Assembly (NCBI RefSeq): GCF_000336915.1
Contig: NZ_AOMD01000021.1
Location: 62,001 to 126,000 of the forward strand
From: Halococcus saccharolyticus DSM 5350
GTDB lineage: Archaea > Halobacteriota > Halobacteria > Halobacteriales > Halococcaceae
Direction of reading: 5' to 3'
Length of the DNA: 64,000 nt
The first letter of the stretch is position 1; each line of letters starts with the position of its first letter. Made by a program: the position numbers and the translations under genes. Of the stretch, positions 17,101 to 25,348 are shown in pieces. The notes below the pieces were generated by a model, which saw nothing but the letters and a program-made list of their open reading frames with translations, had not been told where the DNA came from and made no database searches.

Positions 17101-18722
17101 TAATCCAGCGGCGGGTTGGTGACCTGGGCGAACAGCTGTTTGAAGTAGGTGAACAGCGGCCGGTTGAACTGCGAGAGAACTGATAGAGGAGTGTCGTCAC
17201 CCATCGACCCCACGGGATCTCTCCCTTTGGTCGCCATCGGTTCGAGCAGGTTGTCGAGCTCGTCGTGGGTGTAGCCGTAGAGTGCCTGGTGCGAACGCAG
17301 ATCGCCGACCGTCTCGCGTTGTTCGCGCTTGGCGTGCTCGTGTGCCGCGTCGCCGGCGATGTCGTCGAGCTGGACCTGTTCCTCCTCGATCCATTCGGCG
17401 TACTTCGGGTCAGTGAGGTCGTCGAACACTTCCGCATCGGGCACGATCCGACCTTCCTCGGGGTCGGCCAGAAAGAGTTGACCCGGTTCGAGCCGTCCGC
17501 GCTCCTCGACCTCCGCGGGATCGAGATCGAGCGCACCAGTTTCGGACGCCATCACCAGACGGTCGTCGGTCGTGACCTCGTACCGACACGGCCGGAACCC
17601 GTTGCGATCGAGCACCGCCCCGACCCGTGTCCCGTCGGTCGCCGCTACGAGGGCGGGGCCGTCCCACGGCTCCGAGAGCGAAGCGTGGAAGTCGTAGAAC
17701 GCCTCACGGTCGTCGCTCATGTCGTGCTCCTCGCCACGGAACGCCTCTGGGATCAGGAGTCGCAGCGCGTGGGGCAGGTCTCGGCCCGACTGCATGAGGA
17801 GTTCGAGTGCGTTGTCGACGCTTGCGGTGTCGGATTGGTTCTCGTCGGCGATCACGGGCTTCACGGCATCGACGTCGAATACCTCTGTACTGATATCGGT
17901 CTCACGCGCGCGCATCCAGTTGATGTTGCCCCGGATCGTGTTGATCTCGCCGTTGTGGATGATTCCCCGGTAGGGATGGGAGAGATGCCACGCGCCGAGC
18001 GTGTTGGTCGAAAAGCGTGCGTGGACGAGGACGAACGTCGACCGGAGTCGGGAATCGGTGAGATCGGGGTAGTAGCTCGCGAGCTGGTCGCCCTTCAGCA
18101 GGCCCTTGTAGACCAACGTCTGGCGATCGAGCGAACAGACGTAGAAGCGCTCGCTTCTATCGGGGTCATGCTCTGTGACGCGCTTTTCGATCGCACGCCG
18201 ACCGACGTAAAGTCGATGATCGAAGGCTTTGTGGTCGATCGGTTCGTCCGTCGCTGGGACGACGAACGCCTGATAGACCGCGGGTTCGGAATCGAGCGCG
18301 GTCTGTCCGAGGTCGCCGTTGTCGGTCGGAACTTCACGCCAGTGGACTACTGAAAGGTCGTGCTCGGCGAGCGTGTCGGCGACGAGGGTTTGGAGTTCCT
18401 CGCGGGCTTGCTCGTCCTGCGGGAAGAACAGCGAGCCGACCGCATACGTCTCGGGAAGCGAGACGTCGAGTTCGTCGGCGAAGAAGTCGTGGGGAGTCTG
18501 GACCATGATCCCCGCGCCGTCACCGGTCGATTCCTCGGCCCCGGTCGTGCCGCGGTGTTCGAGGTTCGCGAGGAGTTCGAGCCCATCGGCGACGACCGAA
18601 CGATCGGCCCCACCATCGAGATCCATCACTACGCCAACGCCGCAGTTCGCCCGTGCGTCCGTGGGATCGGCGAGGCCCGCGGTGGCCGCCGAACGCTCTC
18701 CGGAGGGCGGTTGATCAGTCAT
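14121..18722 (-). CDS. gltB: Glutamate synthase, large subunit
   Basis: A 1533-residue enzyme that converts glutamine and 2-oxoglutarate to two glutamates. The N-terminal Ntn glutaminase domain starts at Cys27 in ANCGVGVVMDLDGG, so a ~26-residue propeptide must be removed. The central and FMN-binding synthase domains include GEGGEPPERFG, KPGEGGHLPGKK and SGHSGGTGASPRTS. The 3Fe-4S cysteines appear as CVMARQCHENTCPVG. A GXGXG beta-helix domain follows (GGAIAVLGETGKNFAAGMSG). A ~50-residue acidic insertion (EDGDRSGDEQRTKTREQN) precedes it. No gltD is adjacent, so the electron donor may be ferredoxin or encoded elsewhere. Confidence 0.96.
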   Translation of the reverse strand: MTDQPPSGERSAATAGLADPTDARANCGVGVVMDLDGGADRSVVADGLELLANLEHRGTTGAEESTGDGAGIMVQTPHDFFADELDVSLPETYAVGSLFFPQDEQAREELQTLVADTLAEHDLSVVHWREVPTDNGDLGQTALDSEPAVYQAFVVPATDEPIDHKAFDHRLYVGRRAIEKRVTEHDPDRSERFYVCSLDRQTLVYKGLLKGDQLASYYPDLTDSRLRSTFVLVHARFSTNTLGAWHLSHPYRGIIHNGEINTIRGNINWMRARETDISTEVFDVDAVKPVIADENQSDTASVDNALELLMQSGRDLPHALRLLIPEAFRGEEHDMSDDREAFYDFHASLSEPWDGPALVAATDGTRVGAVLDRNGFRPCRYEVTTDDRLVMASETGALDLDPAEVEERGRLEPGQLFLADPEEGRIVPDAEVFDDLTDPKYAEWIEEEQVQLDDIAGDAAHEHAKREQRETVGDLRSHQALYGYTHDELDNLLEPMATKGRDPVGSMGDDTPLSVLSQFNRPLFTYFKQLFAQVTNPPLDYIREELVTSLETRLGHQRNLLDESPAHARQLVCDSPVLSDAETAAIKGMDGDSANGLTTATVDITYDSETDLETAVEHVREEATAAAEAGHDVLVLSDRTASADRVPIPSLLATGGVHHHLVRNGLRNHVGLVVESGDPRAVHHLATLVGYGAGAVNPYLAYRTIADLTAGADGAAREEAVASYVGALEDGLLKTMSKMGISTVQSYQGAQIFEAIGLDSDFVAEYFEGTTARTEGIGIDEIETDLHDRHAVAFGDDPDIERQGEYEHRSDGIFHEWNPQSVGALQQAVRRGDYEQYQEFARLMNDQNEELQTLRGLLEFDSSREPIPIEEVEPVHEIVKRFSTAAMSLGSLSPEMHETNSIAMNRLGAKSNTGEGGEPPERFGTEKECNVKQVASGRFGVTSEYLSSADELQIKMAQGSKPGEGGHLPGKKVNEMIAHVRYATPGVGLISPPPLHDIYSIEDLKQLIHDLKAANPEADINVKLVSEAGIGTIAAGVAKANADVVHISGHSGGTGASPRTSIKNAGLPWELGLAEANQLLRETRLRSRIRVSADGGMKTGRDVAVAALLGAEEYIFGTASLVTSGCVMARQCHENTCPVGVATQREELRDRFPGEPEHVVNYMTFIAQELREIMAELGFRTVEEMVGRPSHLRQRDDVTQEKAKKLDLSSVLAEPWADGDASEDGDRSGDEQRTKTREQNHEIDDQLDHDLIADAEPAIERGEPVHLDREISNVDRAVGATLSNRISNAHGGDGLDEDSITVDFDGVAGQSFGAFLAAGVTMNLTGTANDYVGKGLSGGKLVVNTPERAPYEPEKNVLIGNVALYGATQGEVYVNGKAGERFAVRNSGVKGVVESVGDHGCEYMTGGAIAVLGETGKNFAAGMSGGVAYVLDREGDFESSVNHGMVSTTRDLEDKDREMLRRLVENHVAYTGSDRGEYVLDNWKAELEHIVKVMPDAYAEVIAERESADVRTQPPAHATTAGSERPVVESGAD

Positions 18723-18743
18723 ATGGGCCCGCTACCTCGGTGG

Positions 18744-18751
18744 CCAATAAG
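18744..18751 (-). promoter_or_regulatory. TATA box of gltB
   Basis: On the minus strand CTTATTGG lies ~26 bases upstream of the ATG at 18722, giving a leaderless gltB transcript. A second AT-rich element (CACATATAG) lies ~25 bases further upstream and could be a regulator site. Confidence 0.55.
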
Positions 18752-18867
18752 AGGTTGTCCCTGAAAGACTATATGTGTGCTTGTACCAAATAAGGTGGTT
18801 CGTATTTCACACAGAATCATAGAGATGTGTCTCAGTGGAGGGTAAACGCAGAGAAAAATTGGTAGCG

Positions 18868-20328
18868 TCAGTACGATTTGGCGAAATACGCCGTCTCGAC
18901 TGCCGCATCGTCACAGACGACACACTCATCGTGAACGGGGTCGGTATCGCGCTCCAGCGGCACCATCACGATCTCGGCGGCGATCTCGTCTTTGATCGCG
19001 GCCTCGCAGTCCTCGTCACCACACCACCCGGTCTTCACGATCCCGCCGTGGCGACCGATGGTCCCCAACAGCTCGTCGCGGCTCTCTGCCTCGCGGACGT
19101 TCTCTTCTAAGTCCTGCTCGGCGGCGGCGTAGAGTTTGGCGTGAATCGTGTCGAGGTGGTCGCCGATTGCGTCGGCGATCCCGTCGCGGGTCTCGACCGC
19201 CGACGCGCCGTCGGGACGGTGAACGACGGTCGCTTCGTCGTTCTCGACCTCGTTCGGCCCGATCTCGATCCGGAGCGGGACACCCTTGAGCTCCCACTCG
19301 TTGAACTTGAAGCCGGGATTGCGCTCGTCGCGGTCGTCGAGCTCCACTCGAACGTCCGCCTCGTCGAGTTCGGCGGCGAGGTCGGCGGCGTACTCGAGCA
19401 CTTCGTCGCGGGTATCCTCCTGCCAGATCGGCACGACGACCACCTGCTCTGGTGCGAGCGTTGGGGGGAGGCTGAGTCCCTGATCGTCGGCGTGGGTCAT
19501 GATCATCCCGCCGAGCGCGCGCCATGACAGCCCCCACGAGGCGGTGTGGGCGACGTGTTCGTTCTCGTCCTCGTCGACGTAGGTCACGTCGAACGCTTCG
19601 GCGAACCCATCACCCAGGTAGTGACTGGTCGCGGACTGAAGCGCCTTGCCGTCGGGCATCAGCGACTCGATCGCCGCAGTAGTGTGCGCACCGGGGAACT
19701 TGTCGTGTTCGGGTTTTCGACCTTCGAGGACGGGGACCGCGAGCACCTCCTCGTGGACCCGGCGGTACTGGTCGAGTCGGAGCATCGTCTCCTCCCACGC
19801 GCTTGCCTCGTCGCGGTGGGCGGTGTGACCCTCTTGCCAGAGGAACTCTTTGGTTCGGAAGAACGGCTTTGTGTCGGTGGCTTCCCAGCGGACCACCGAA
19901 CACCACTGGTTCAGGCGCATCGGGAGGTCGCGGTGGCTCCGGATCCACTGGCTCATGAACGGCGTGATGATCGACTCGCTCGTGGGCCGGACCGCGAGGC
20001 GCTCGTCGAGTTCGTCGTTGCCCGCCTGGGTCACCCACGCCACCTCGGGATCGAACCCTTCGACGATGTCCTTCTCGCGTTCGAGGTAGCTCTCCGGGAT
20101 GAACATTGGGAAGTAGGCGTTCTGGACGCCTGTTTCCTTGAACCACCCGTCGAGATGGTCCTGAATCCGTTCCCAGAGGGCGTACCCGCGGGGGCGCGTG
20201 ACGATGAACCCGCCCATCGGGGCGTAATCCGCGAGACCCGCCTTCTGGACGACTTCGGCGTACCACTCGCCGGGGCTGTGCTCCTTCGACTCGGTGATCC
20301 CGAGTTCCTGTGTCTCTGGCTCGCTCAT
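18868..20328 (-). CDS. proS: Prolyl-tRNA synthetase, archaeal/eukaryal type
   Basis: A 486-residue class II aminoacyl-tRNA synthetase that charges tRNA-Pro. Class II motif 1 lies around GYALWERIQDHLDGW, motif 2 around LNQWCSVVRWE and FFRTKEFLWQEGHT, and motif 3 around SWGLSWRALGG. After the anticodon-binding domain comes a zinc-binding C-terminal domain (GWCGDEDC and HDECVVC), and the chain ends in YFAKSY with the terminal Tyr characteristic of the archaeal/eukaryal form. It shares a ~145 base gap with the start of gltB on the same strand. Confidence 0.96.
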   Translation of the reverse strand: MSEPETQELGITESKEHSPGEWYAEVVQKAGLADYAPMGGFIVTRPRGYALWERIQDHLDGWFKETGVQNAYFPMFIPESYLEREKDIVEGFDPEVAWVTQAGNDELDERLAVRPTSESIITPFMSQWIRSHRDLPMRLNQWCSVVRWEATDTKPFFRTKEFLWQEGHTAHRDEASAWEETMLRLDQYRRVHEEVLAVPVLEGRKPEHDKFPGAHTTAAIESLMPDGKALQSATSHYLGDGFAEAFDVTYVDEDENEHVAHTASWGLSWRALGGMIMTHADDQGLSLPPTLAPEQVVVVPIWQEDTRDEVLEYAADLAAELDEADVRVELDDRDERNPGFKFNEWELKGVPLRIEIGPNEVENDEATVVHRPDGASAVETRDGIADAIGDHLDTIHAKLYAAAEQDLEENVREAESRDELLGTIGRHGGIVKTGWCGDEDCEAAIKDEIAAEIVMVPLERDTDPVHDECVVCDDAAVETAYFAKSY

Positions 20329-20350
20329 ACGTACTGCTGTTTCCGGGGTG

Positions 20351-20359
20351 GCTTAAACG
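20351..20359 (-). promoter_or_regulatory. TATA box of proS
   Basis: Minus strand GTTTAAGC, ~27 bases upstream of the ATG at 20328, consistent with a leaderless proS mRNA. Confidence 0.55.
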
Positions 20360-20542
20360 CGGTGCGATTCGATCGAGCCGAAGAGTCTCGAGTCGGTACA
20401 GGCGACGACCGGAAGATCGCCTGACGGCCGATTGAACGTTCGACGATCTTGTGGTGTGTACGCAATCCGTTTATCGTCGTTCTCACACGTTTCGGACGAT
20501 TTATCCGGTAGGTTGATCTGTGCTGGGACAAATCTATCAAGA

Positions 20543-21844
20543 ATGGCAGAGAAAGACGCCAACGATCGACGGGAAACGACCGATCAACACCAAAACACTT
20601 CACGCCGGCGATTCCTGCAAACGGCCGGTGCGGTCGGTGTCGTGGGTGCGACCGGTCTCGCGGGCTGTAGCGGCGGCGGTGGCGGTGAGAACGGCTCGGG
20701 TGACAACGGTTCCGGTGGCGGTGAGACCGCCTCCGGCGGAGAAGACACCGAATCCGGAAGCGGCACCGAAAGCGGCGCGGGCAACGAAAGCGGAAACGAG
20801 TCCGGCGGTGGCGGGGGCGGCAGCAGCAACCTCGTCTGGGACGCTGGCGGCACCGGCGGGACGTACTTCCCGCTGTCGAACGAGGTCAAGCAAGTCGTCG
20901 AAGACAACACCGACTTCAGCCTCCAGGTTCGCTCGACAGGTGCATCGGTCGAGAACGTCGGCAGCCTCTCGGACGGCTCCGCCGACTTCGCGCTGATCCA
21001 GAACGACATCGCCTCGTTCGCGAAGAACGGCGAGGGGATCGAAGCCTTCGAGGGGAACGCCGTCGAGAGCCTGCGTGGCGTGGGCACGCTGTACCCCGAA
21101 ACCATCACCGTCGTCACGCCGGGCGATAGCGACATCGCGTCGATCTCGGACCTCAGCGGCGCGACGATCAACACCGGCGACCTCGGCAGCGGGACACAGG
21201 TCGACGCACTCACGATCCTCGAAGCGGTCGGTGTCTCGGATTTCACCGAGCAGAACACCGACTTCTCGCAGGCGGCCGAGCAGATCCAGAACGGCGACAT
21301 CGACGCCGCGTTCATCGTCGGCGGCTGGCCGGTCGGCGCGATCGCCGAACTCGCCGAGACGAGCTCGATCGGGATCATTCCCATCGAGGGCGAGGAACGC
21401 CAGCAAGTCAAGGAAGCCGCGAGCTTCTTCGCCGACGACGAGATCCCCGGCGGCACCTACGCGGGCGTCGACGAGGCGAAGCCGACGGTCGCAGTCCAGG
21501 CGATGATCGCCACGACCACTGAGGTCCCCGAGGCCACCGTCGAGACCGTGACCGCAGCGATCTTCGACAACGTCTCCGATCTCACGATCAAGACGGAATT
21601 CATCAGCGCCGGCTCCGCTCAGGAGGGGATGTCGATCGAACTCCACCCCGGCGCGGCAGCGTACTTCGAATCGACGGGCGGCGCTGGCAACGCTACCAAC
21701 GCCTCCGGCGGCAACATGACCGAGGGCGGGATGACCACGACGGACGGAAACATGACCGGCGGCAATATGACGGACGGCAACATGACGATGGCCGAAACGA
21801 CCGAATCTGACGCCGGAAACACGACCGACACCAACGCCTCGTAA
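20543..21844 (+). CDS. TAXI-family TRAP transporter solute-binding lipoprotein
   Basis: A 433-residue periplasmic-type binding protein exported by the Tat pathway: SRRRFLQTAG is the twin-arginine motif and GLAGC the lipobox, so it is probably a lipid-anchored surface protein. A ~60-residue Gly/Ser/Glu/Asn linker follows. The binding domain runs from WDAGGTGGTYFPLSNEV to ~residue 365 and matches the TAXI branch. The last ~55 residues are a low-complexity tail with eight N-glycosylation sequons. It is first in an operon with DUF1850 and a fused TRAP permease. TTTATCC at 20500-20506 is a likely TATA box. The frame is open 37 codons upstream; the ATG at 20543 is chosen because the Tat signal follows it. 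Confidence 0.92.
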   Translation: MAEKDANDRRETTDQHQNTSRRRFLQTAGAVGVVGATGLAGCSGGGGGENGSGDNGSGGGETASGGEDTESGSGTESGAGNESGNESGGGGGGSSNLVWDAGGTGGTYFPLSNEVKQVVEDNTDFSLQVRSTGASVENVGSLSDGSADFALIQNDIASFAKNGEGIEAFEGNAVESLRGVGTLYPETITVVTPGDSDIASISDLSGATINTGDLGSGTQVDALTILEAVGVSDFTEQNTDFSQAAEQIQNGDIDAAFIVGGWPVGAIAELAETSSIGIIPIEGEERQQVKEAASFFADDEIPGGTYAGVDEAKPTVAVQAMIATTTEVPEATVETVTAAIFDNVSDLTIKTEFISAGSAQEGMSIELHPGAAAYFESTGGAGNATNASGGNMTEGGMTTTDGNMTGGNMTDGNMTMAETTESDAGNTTDTNAS

Positions 21845-21964
21845 TCCGGTGGCGCGGCCACCGGACGAGCCGTGAAATTCACCGGCTCATCCGGCTTCGA
21901 ATCGATGCGATGACCAGCATCCGAACACGATCGCTCCGAGAATGACGACCGAACGTCTTCATCG

Positions 21965-22474
21965 ATGACACGACGGCGACGGCTCCAGCGTGGCGTCCGC
22001 GCTCTCGTCGTGTTGCTGGCGCTTATCGTCGTGATCACTGCCGTCGCCGCGGCGACGCCTGCCGGCAGCGCGCTCGTCGTCGAGGACGCGAGCAGCGGTG
22101 AACAACTGCTCGCCACCCCGGTCGACGAGGGAACGACGGTCGCGCTCAACTACACACACAGCGTCGAGAAGACGCCGGTTCACGACATCTACACCGTTCA
22201 CAACGGCAGCCTCGAAATGACGAGAATGGAGTTCCAGTCGTACGGTTGGGGACTGCCCGCCCGCGAGAACGTGACACGCGAGAACGGCTGGTTCGTCTTC
22301 GACCCACCGGGCGACTACGAGGAGCTGTACGTCGAACCGGGGCGGGTCGCGGGCCACCGACTTCGGGTCGGCGACCGGACGTACGATCTCGTAGCGCTCT
22401 CGAACGCGGAGGGCGTTCGCCTTCACGTCACCGAACGCTCCGTTCTGCGGACTGCACTCGATAGAATCAACTGA
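21965..22474 (+). CDS. DUF1850 protein of the TAXI-TRAP operon
   Basis: A 169-residue protein with one N-terminal membrane anchor (VVLLALIVVITAVAAATPAG) and a beta-rich outer domain (NYTHSVEKTPVHDIYTV, DRTYDLVALSNAEG) typical of DUF1850. DUF1850 genes regularly sit between TAXI binding proteins and fused TRAP permeases; the role is unknown, perhaps assembly or a partner of the permease. The stop TGA overlaps the permease ATG by one base (TGATG), so the two are translationally coupled. Confidence 0.85.
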   Translation: MTRRRRLQRGVRALVVLLALIVVITAVAAATPAGSALVVEDASSGEQLLATPVDEGTTVALNYTHSVEKTPVHDIYTVHNGSLEMTRMEFQSYGWGLPARENVTRENGWFVFDPPGDYEELYVEPGRVAGHRLRVGDRTYDLVALSNAEGVRLHVTERSVLRTALDRIN

Positions 22475-25311
22475 TGACCTCCGATCCACCGCCGACCGAC
22501 GATTCCGACGTATCGACCCCCGACACGGCGACCGCCACGCCATCCACCGCTCCGGCGACCGCCGACGTACTGACTGATGGCGGCACCGCAGACGGCACGG
22601 CGACCACGGACTCCTCGCCGGAGCAGGACGCGGACGAACTCGTCGAGGAGCTCGAACGCCGGCGCTCGCTCCGCGGACCCGCCGCCATCGCCGTGCTCCT
22701 CATCGGGGTCACGTTCTCGGCGTTCCAGATGTGGCTCGCCGCGCACGGGTTCATCTTCCAGCTCTCGCTCCCGCTCGTCGGCGAGGTCAGCCTCGGCTCG
22801 CTCCAGTCGCTCCAGGTCAACAGCCTCCACGTCACGTTCGCCCTCCTGCTGACCTTCCTGCTCTTTCCGGCGACACAGGGCGACGGCGCGCTCTCACGAC
22901 GGCTGTCGCGGGTCGTGCCCGCACTCGAAACCCGTCTCGGGGGGACGAACCCCGTGACGCGCGGCGCACGCGGCGTCCGCGGCGGCATTCGCTGGCTGCT
23001 ACTCGACCCCGACCGCAACCGCGTGACGCCGATCGATGTCGTGTTGATGATCGTTGCAGCACTCACGTCGCTCTACATGCTCACCGAGTTCGACGAGATC
23101 AACAGCCTCCGTGCGCTCGGCCTCGACGGCGGGCGCACGACCACGGAGGTCTTCGGATTCCTCGAACTCCCCGTTCAAGTGATCTCTAGCCTCGGGATCC
23201 CGCTCGACGAAGTGTCCTATGCGTTCGTCCTCGGCGCGCTCGGCATTCTGCTCGTCCTCGAAGCCACCCGGCGAACGCTGGGTGCGTATCTCATGGGGAT
23301 CGTCGGGATGTTCATCGTCTACGCCCGGTACGGCTTCCTGATCCCGCGCGACGCGCCGCTGGTCGGCGTGCTCGGCCAGATTCAACAGACCGCGTGGAGC
23401 GATGTCATTCAGAACCTTTGGTACAATACCGCGAACGGCGTCTTCGGCGTTCCGGTCCGCGTGAGCGTCCAGTTCATCTACATCTTCATCCTCTTCGGCG
23501 CGTTCCTCGAGATGAGCGGTGCGGGTCGGTGGTTCATCGACCTCGCCTACAGCGCGACCGGCCGGCGGAAGGGCGGTCCGGCGAAGGCGTCGATCCTCGC
23601 CTCCGGGTTCATGGGCACTATCTCGGGCTCCTCGATCGCGAACACCGTCACTACGGGGGCGTTCACCATCCCGCTGATGAAGCGGACGGGCTATCGCCCC
23701 GAGTTCGCCGGCGGCGTCGAGGCGTCTGCCTCCTCGGGCGGACAGATCCTCCCGCCAGTGATGGGTGCGGCGGCGTTCCTGATCGTGGAGTTCATCGGGG
23801 TTCCATTCGCCGACGTCATCGTGGCGGCGACCGTCCCTGCGCTCGTCTTCTTCTTCGGGGTCTGGGTGATGGTGCACCTCGAAGCCTCGCGAGCGGGGAT
23901 CGGCGGCGTCGATGCCTCCGAACTCGTCACGCTCCGTTCGCATCTCAAGCGAGGGTGGTTCTACCTGCTTCCGATCGGGCTCTTGCTGTACTACTTGATC
24001 GGTGCACGGCTGACGGTCGCGCGCTCGGCGTGGTTCACGCTGGTCGCGATCGCCGCGCTGATCGCCCTCGTGGCGGCGTACAACGACCGGACCCGATGGC
24101 CGCTGCTCGGCACGATCGCCGGCCTCGCGGCCGTCGAGTTCGTCGCCTACCTCGTCGCCGGGACGACCGTGGTCGGTGCGCTCACCGGCTCGGGTGGGAC
24201 CGGGATGGCCCCATCGGCAGCCGCCGCGGCCGTCGTAGGCGAACTCGGCTGGATCGTGCTCGCGGTGAGCTTCTTCACACTGCTCGCGCGTCCACACGCC
24301 GACGCACCGTTGCTCGACTACGACGATCAGGTCGACGAAGCGACGGAGACCGCAACCGGAGCTCTCGGCCGCCCGCAGCTCGCCGACAATCGGGCTGTCG
24401 GCTACTTCTCGTTCGTCGTGCGGTCGATGGAGGCAGGTGCACGCACCGCGACCCCGGTCGTGATCGCGGTCGCCGCCGCCGGCGTCATTCCCGGCGTGAT
24501 TAGTACTACAGGACTCGGGCCGAACCTCACCACGCTAATCCTCAACGTCGCAGGCGGTTCGCTCGTCCTCCTGCTCGTGATCACTGCGATCGCCTCGATC
24601 ATCCTCGGAATGGGAATGCCGACTACCGTGACGTACATCATTCTCGTCTCGCTGCTCGGAAGCGCGATCGCTTCGTTCGATATCCCGCTGCTGGCCGCCC
24701 ACCTGTTCATCCTCTACTTCGGCGTGATCGCCGACATCACGCCGCCGGTGGCGGTCGCGGCGTACGCGGCCTCCGGAGTCGCGAAGTCCGACCCGTTCCA
24801 GACCGGTATCGAGGCGTTCTCGCTCTCGCTCAACAAGGTCATCGTGCCGTTCGCGTTCGTCTTGGTGCCGGGGATCGTGCTGCTCCGACGGATCCCGGGT
24901 GCAGATCCGGACGCCGATCAGGTATACCGAGTCATCGGCTTCAGCGACGTGCTCGATCTCGGGTACTTCGTTCCCGAGGTCCTCATTCCGATCGTGGGGG
25001 TGTTCCTCGGGGTTGTCGCGCTCGGGGCGACGGTCATTGGCTTCCTCTACACCGACGTGTCCTGGTTCGAGCGTGCGCTGTTTGCGCTCGCCGCGCTTCT
25101 CCTGATGGCCCCCGGACTGCTGTTCAACAGCGTCGAAAGCCTGCTCGGGCTGGTCGGGATGAACGTCGGGTTCGGGACGGTCGTGCTCGACCTCGCGCTG
25201 CGCGCCGTCGGTGGGGTGCTGTTCGCCGCGCTCGCGCTCGCCAACCGTCGTCGATCGGGGTCGGGTGCCGAGCCGTCAGAACAGACGGAGCCAGGCGCGT
25301 CGGAGGCCTGA
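22474..25311 (+). CDS. TRAP transporter fused DctQ-DctM permease (TAXI type)
   Basis: A 945-residue polytopic membrane protein in which the small (4TM) and large (12TM) TRAP subunits are fused, as usual for TAXI systems. An acidic Thr/Ser-rich cytoplasmic N-terminus of ~70 residues precedes the first membrane segment. Conserved large-subunit features include ASGFMGTISGSSIANTVTTG, SASSGGQILPPVMGAAAFL and LGMGMPTTVTYI. It imports an organic acid or similar solute driven by an ion gradient, with the upstream binding protein. It overlaps the DUF1850 gene by one base and closes the operon. Confidence 0.94.
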   Translation: MTSDPPPTDDSDVSTPDTATATPSTAPATADVLTDGGTADGTATTDSSPEQDADELVEELERRRSLRGPAAIAVLLIGVTFSAFQMWLAAHGFIFQLSLPLVGEVSLGSLQSLQVNSLHVTFALLLTFLLFPATQGDGALSRRLSRVVPALETRLGGTNPVTRGARGVRGGIRWLLLDPDRNRVTPIDVVLMIVAALTSLYMLTEFDEINSLRALGLDGGRTTTEVFGFLELPVQVISSLGIPLDEVSYAFVLGALGILLVLEATRRTLGAYLMGIVGMFIVYARYGFLIPRDAPLVGVLGQIQQTAWSDVIQNLWYNTANGVFGVPVRVSVQFIYIFILFGAFLEMSGAGRWFIDLAYSATGRRKGGPAKASILASGFMGTISGSSIANTVTTGAFTIPLMKRTGYRPEFAGGVEASASSGGQILPPVMGAAAFLIVEFIGVPFADVIVAATVPALVFFFGVWVMVHLEASRAGIGGVDASELVTLRSHLKRGWFYLLPIGLLLYYLIGARLTVARSAWFTLVAIAALIALVAAYNDRTRWPLLGTIAGLAAVEFVAYLVAGTTVVGALTGSGGTGMAPSAAAAAVVGELGWIVLAVSFFTLLARPHADAPLLDYDDQVDEATETATGALGRPQLADNRAVGYFSFVVRSMEAGARTATPVVIAVAAAGVIPGVISTTGLGPNLTTLILNVAGGSLVLLLVITAIASIILGMGMPTTVTYIILVSLLGSAIASFDIPLLAAHLFILYFGVIADITPPVAVAAYAASGVAKSDPFQTGIEAFSLSLNKVIVPFAFVLVPGIVLLRRIPGADPDADQVYRVIGFSDVLDLGYFVPEVLIPIVGVFLGVVALGATVIGFLYTDVSWFERALFALAALLLMAPGLLFNSVESLLGLVGMNVGFGTVVLDLALRAVGGVLFAALALANRRRSGSGAEPSEQTEPGASEA

Positions 25312-25348
25312 ATCGCCTCACTGACGTAACGTTCGAGCTCTTTTCGGC

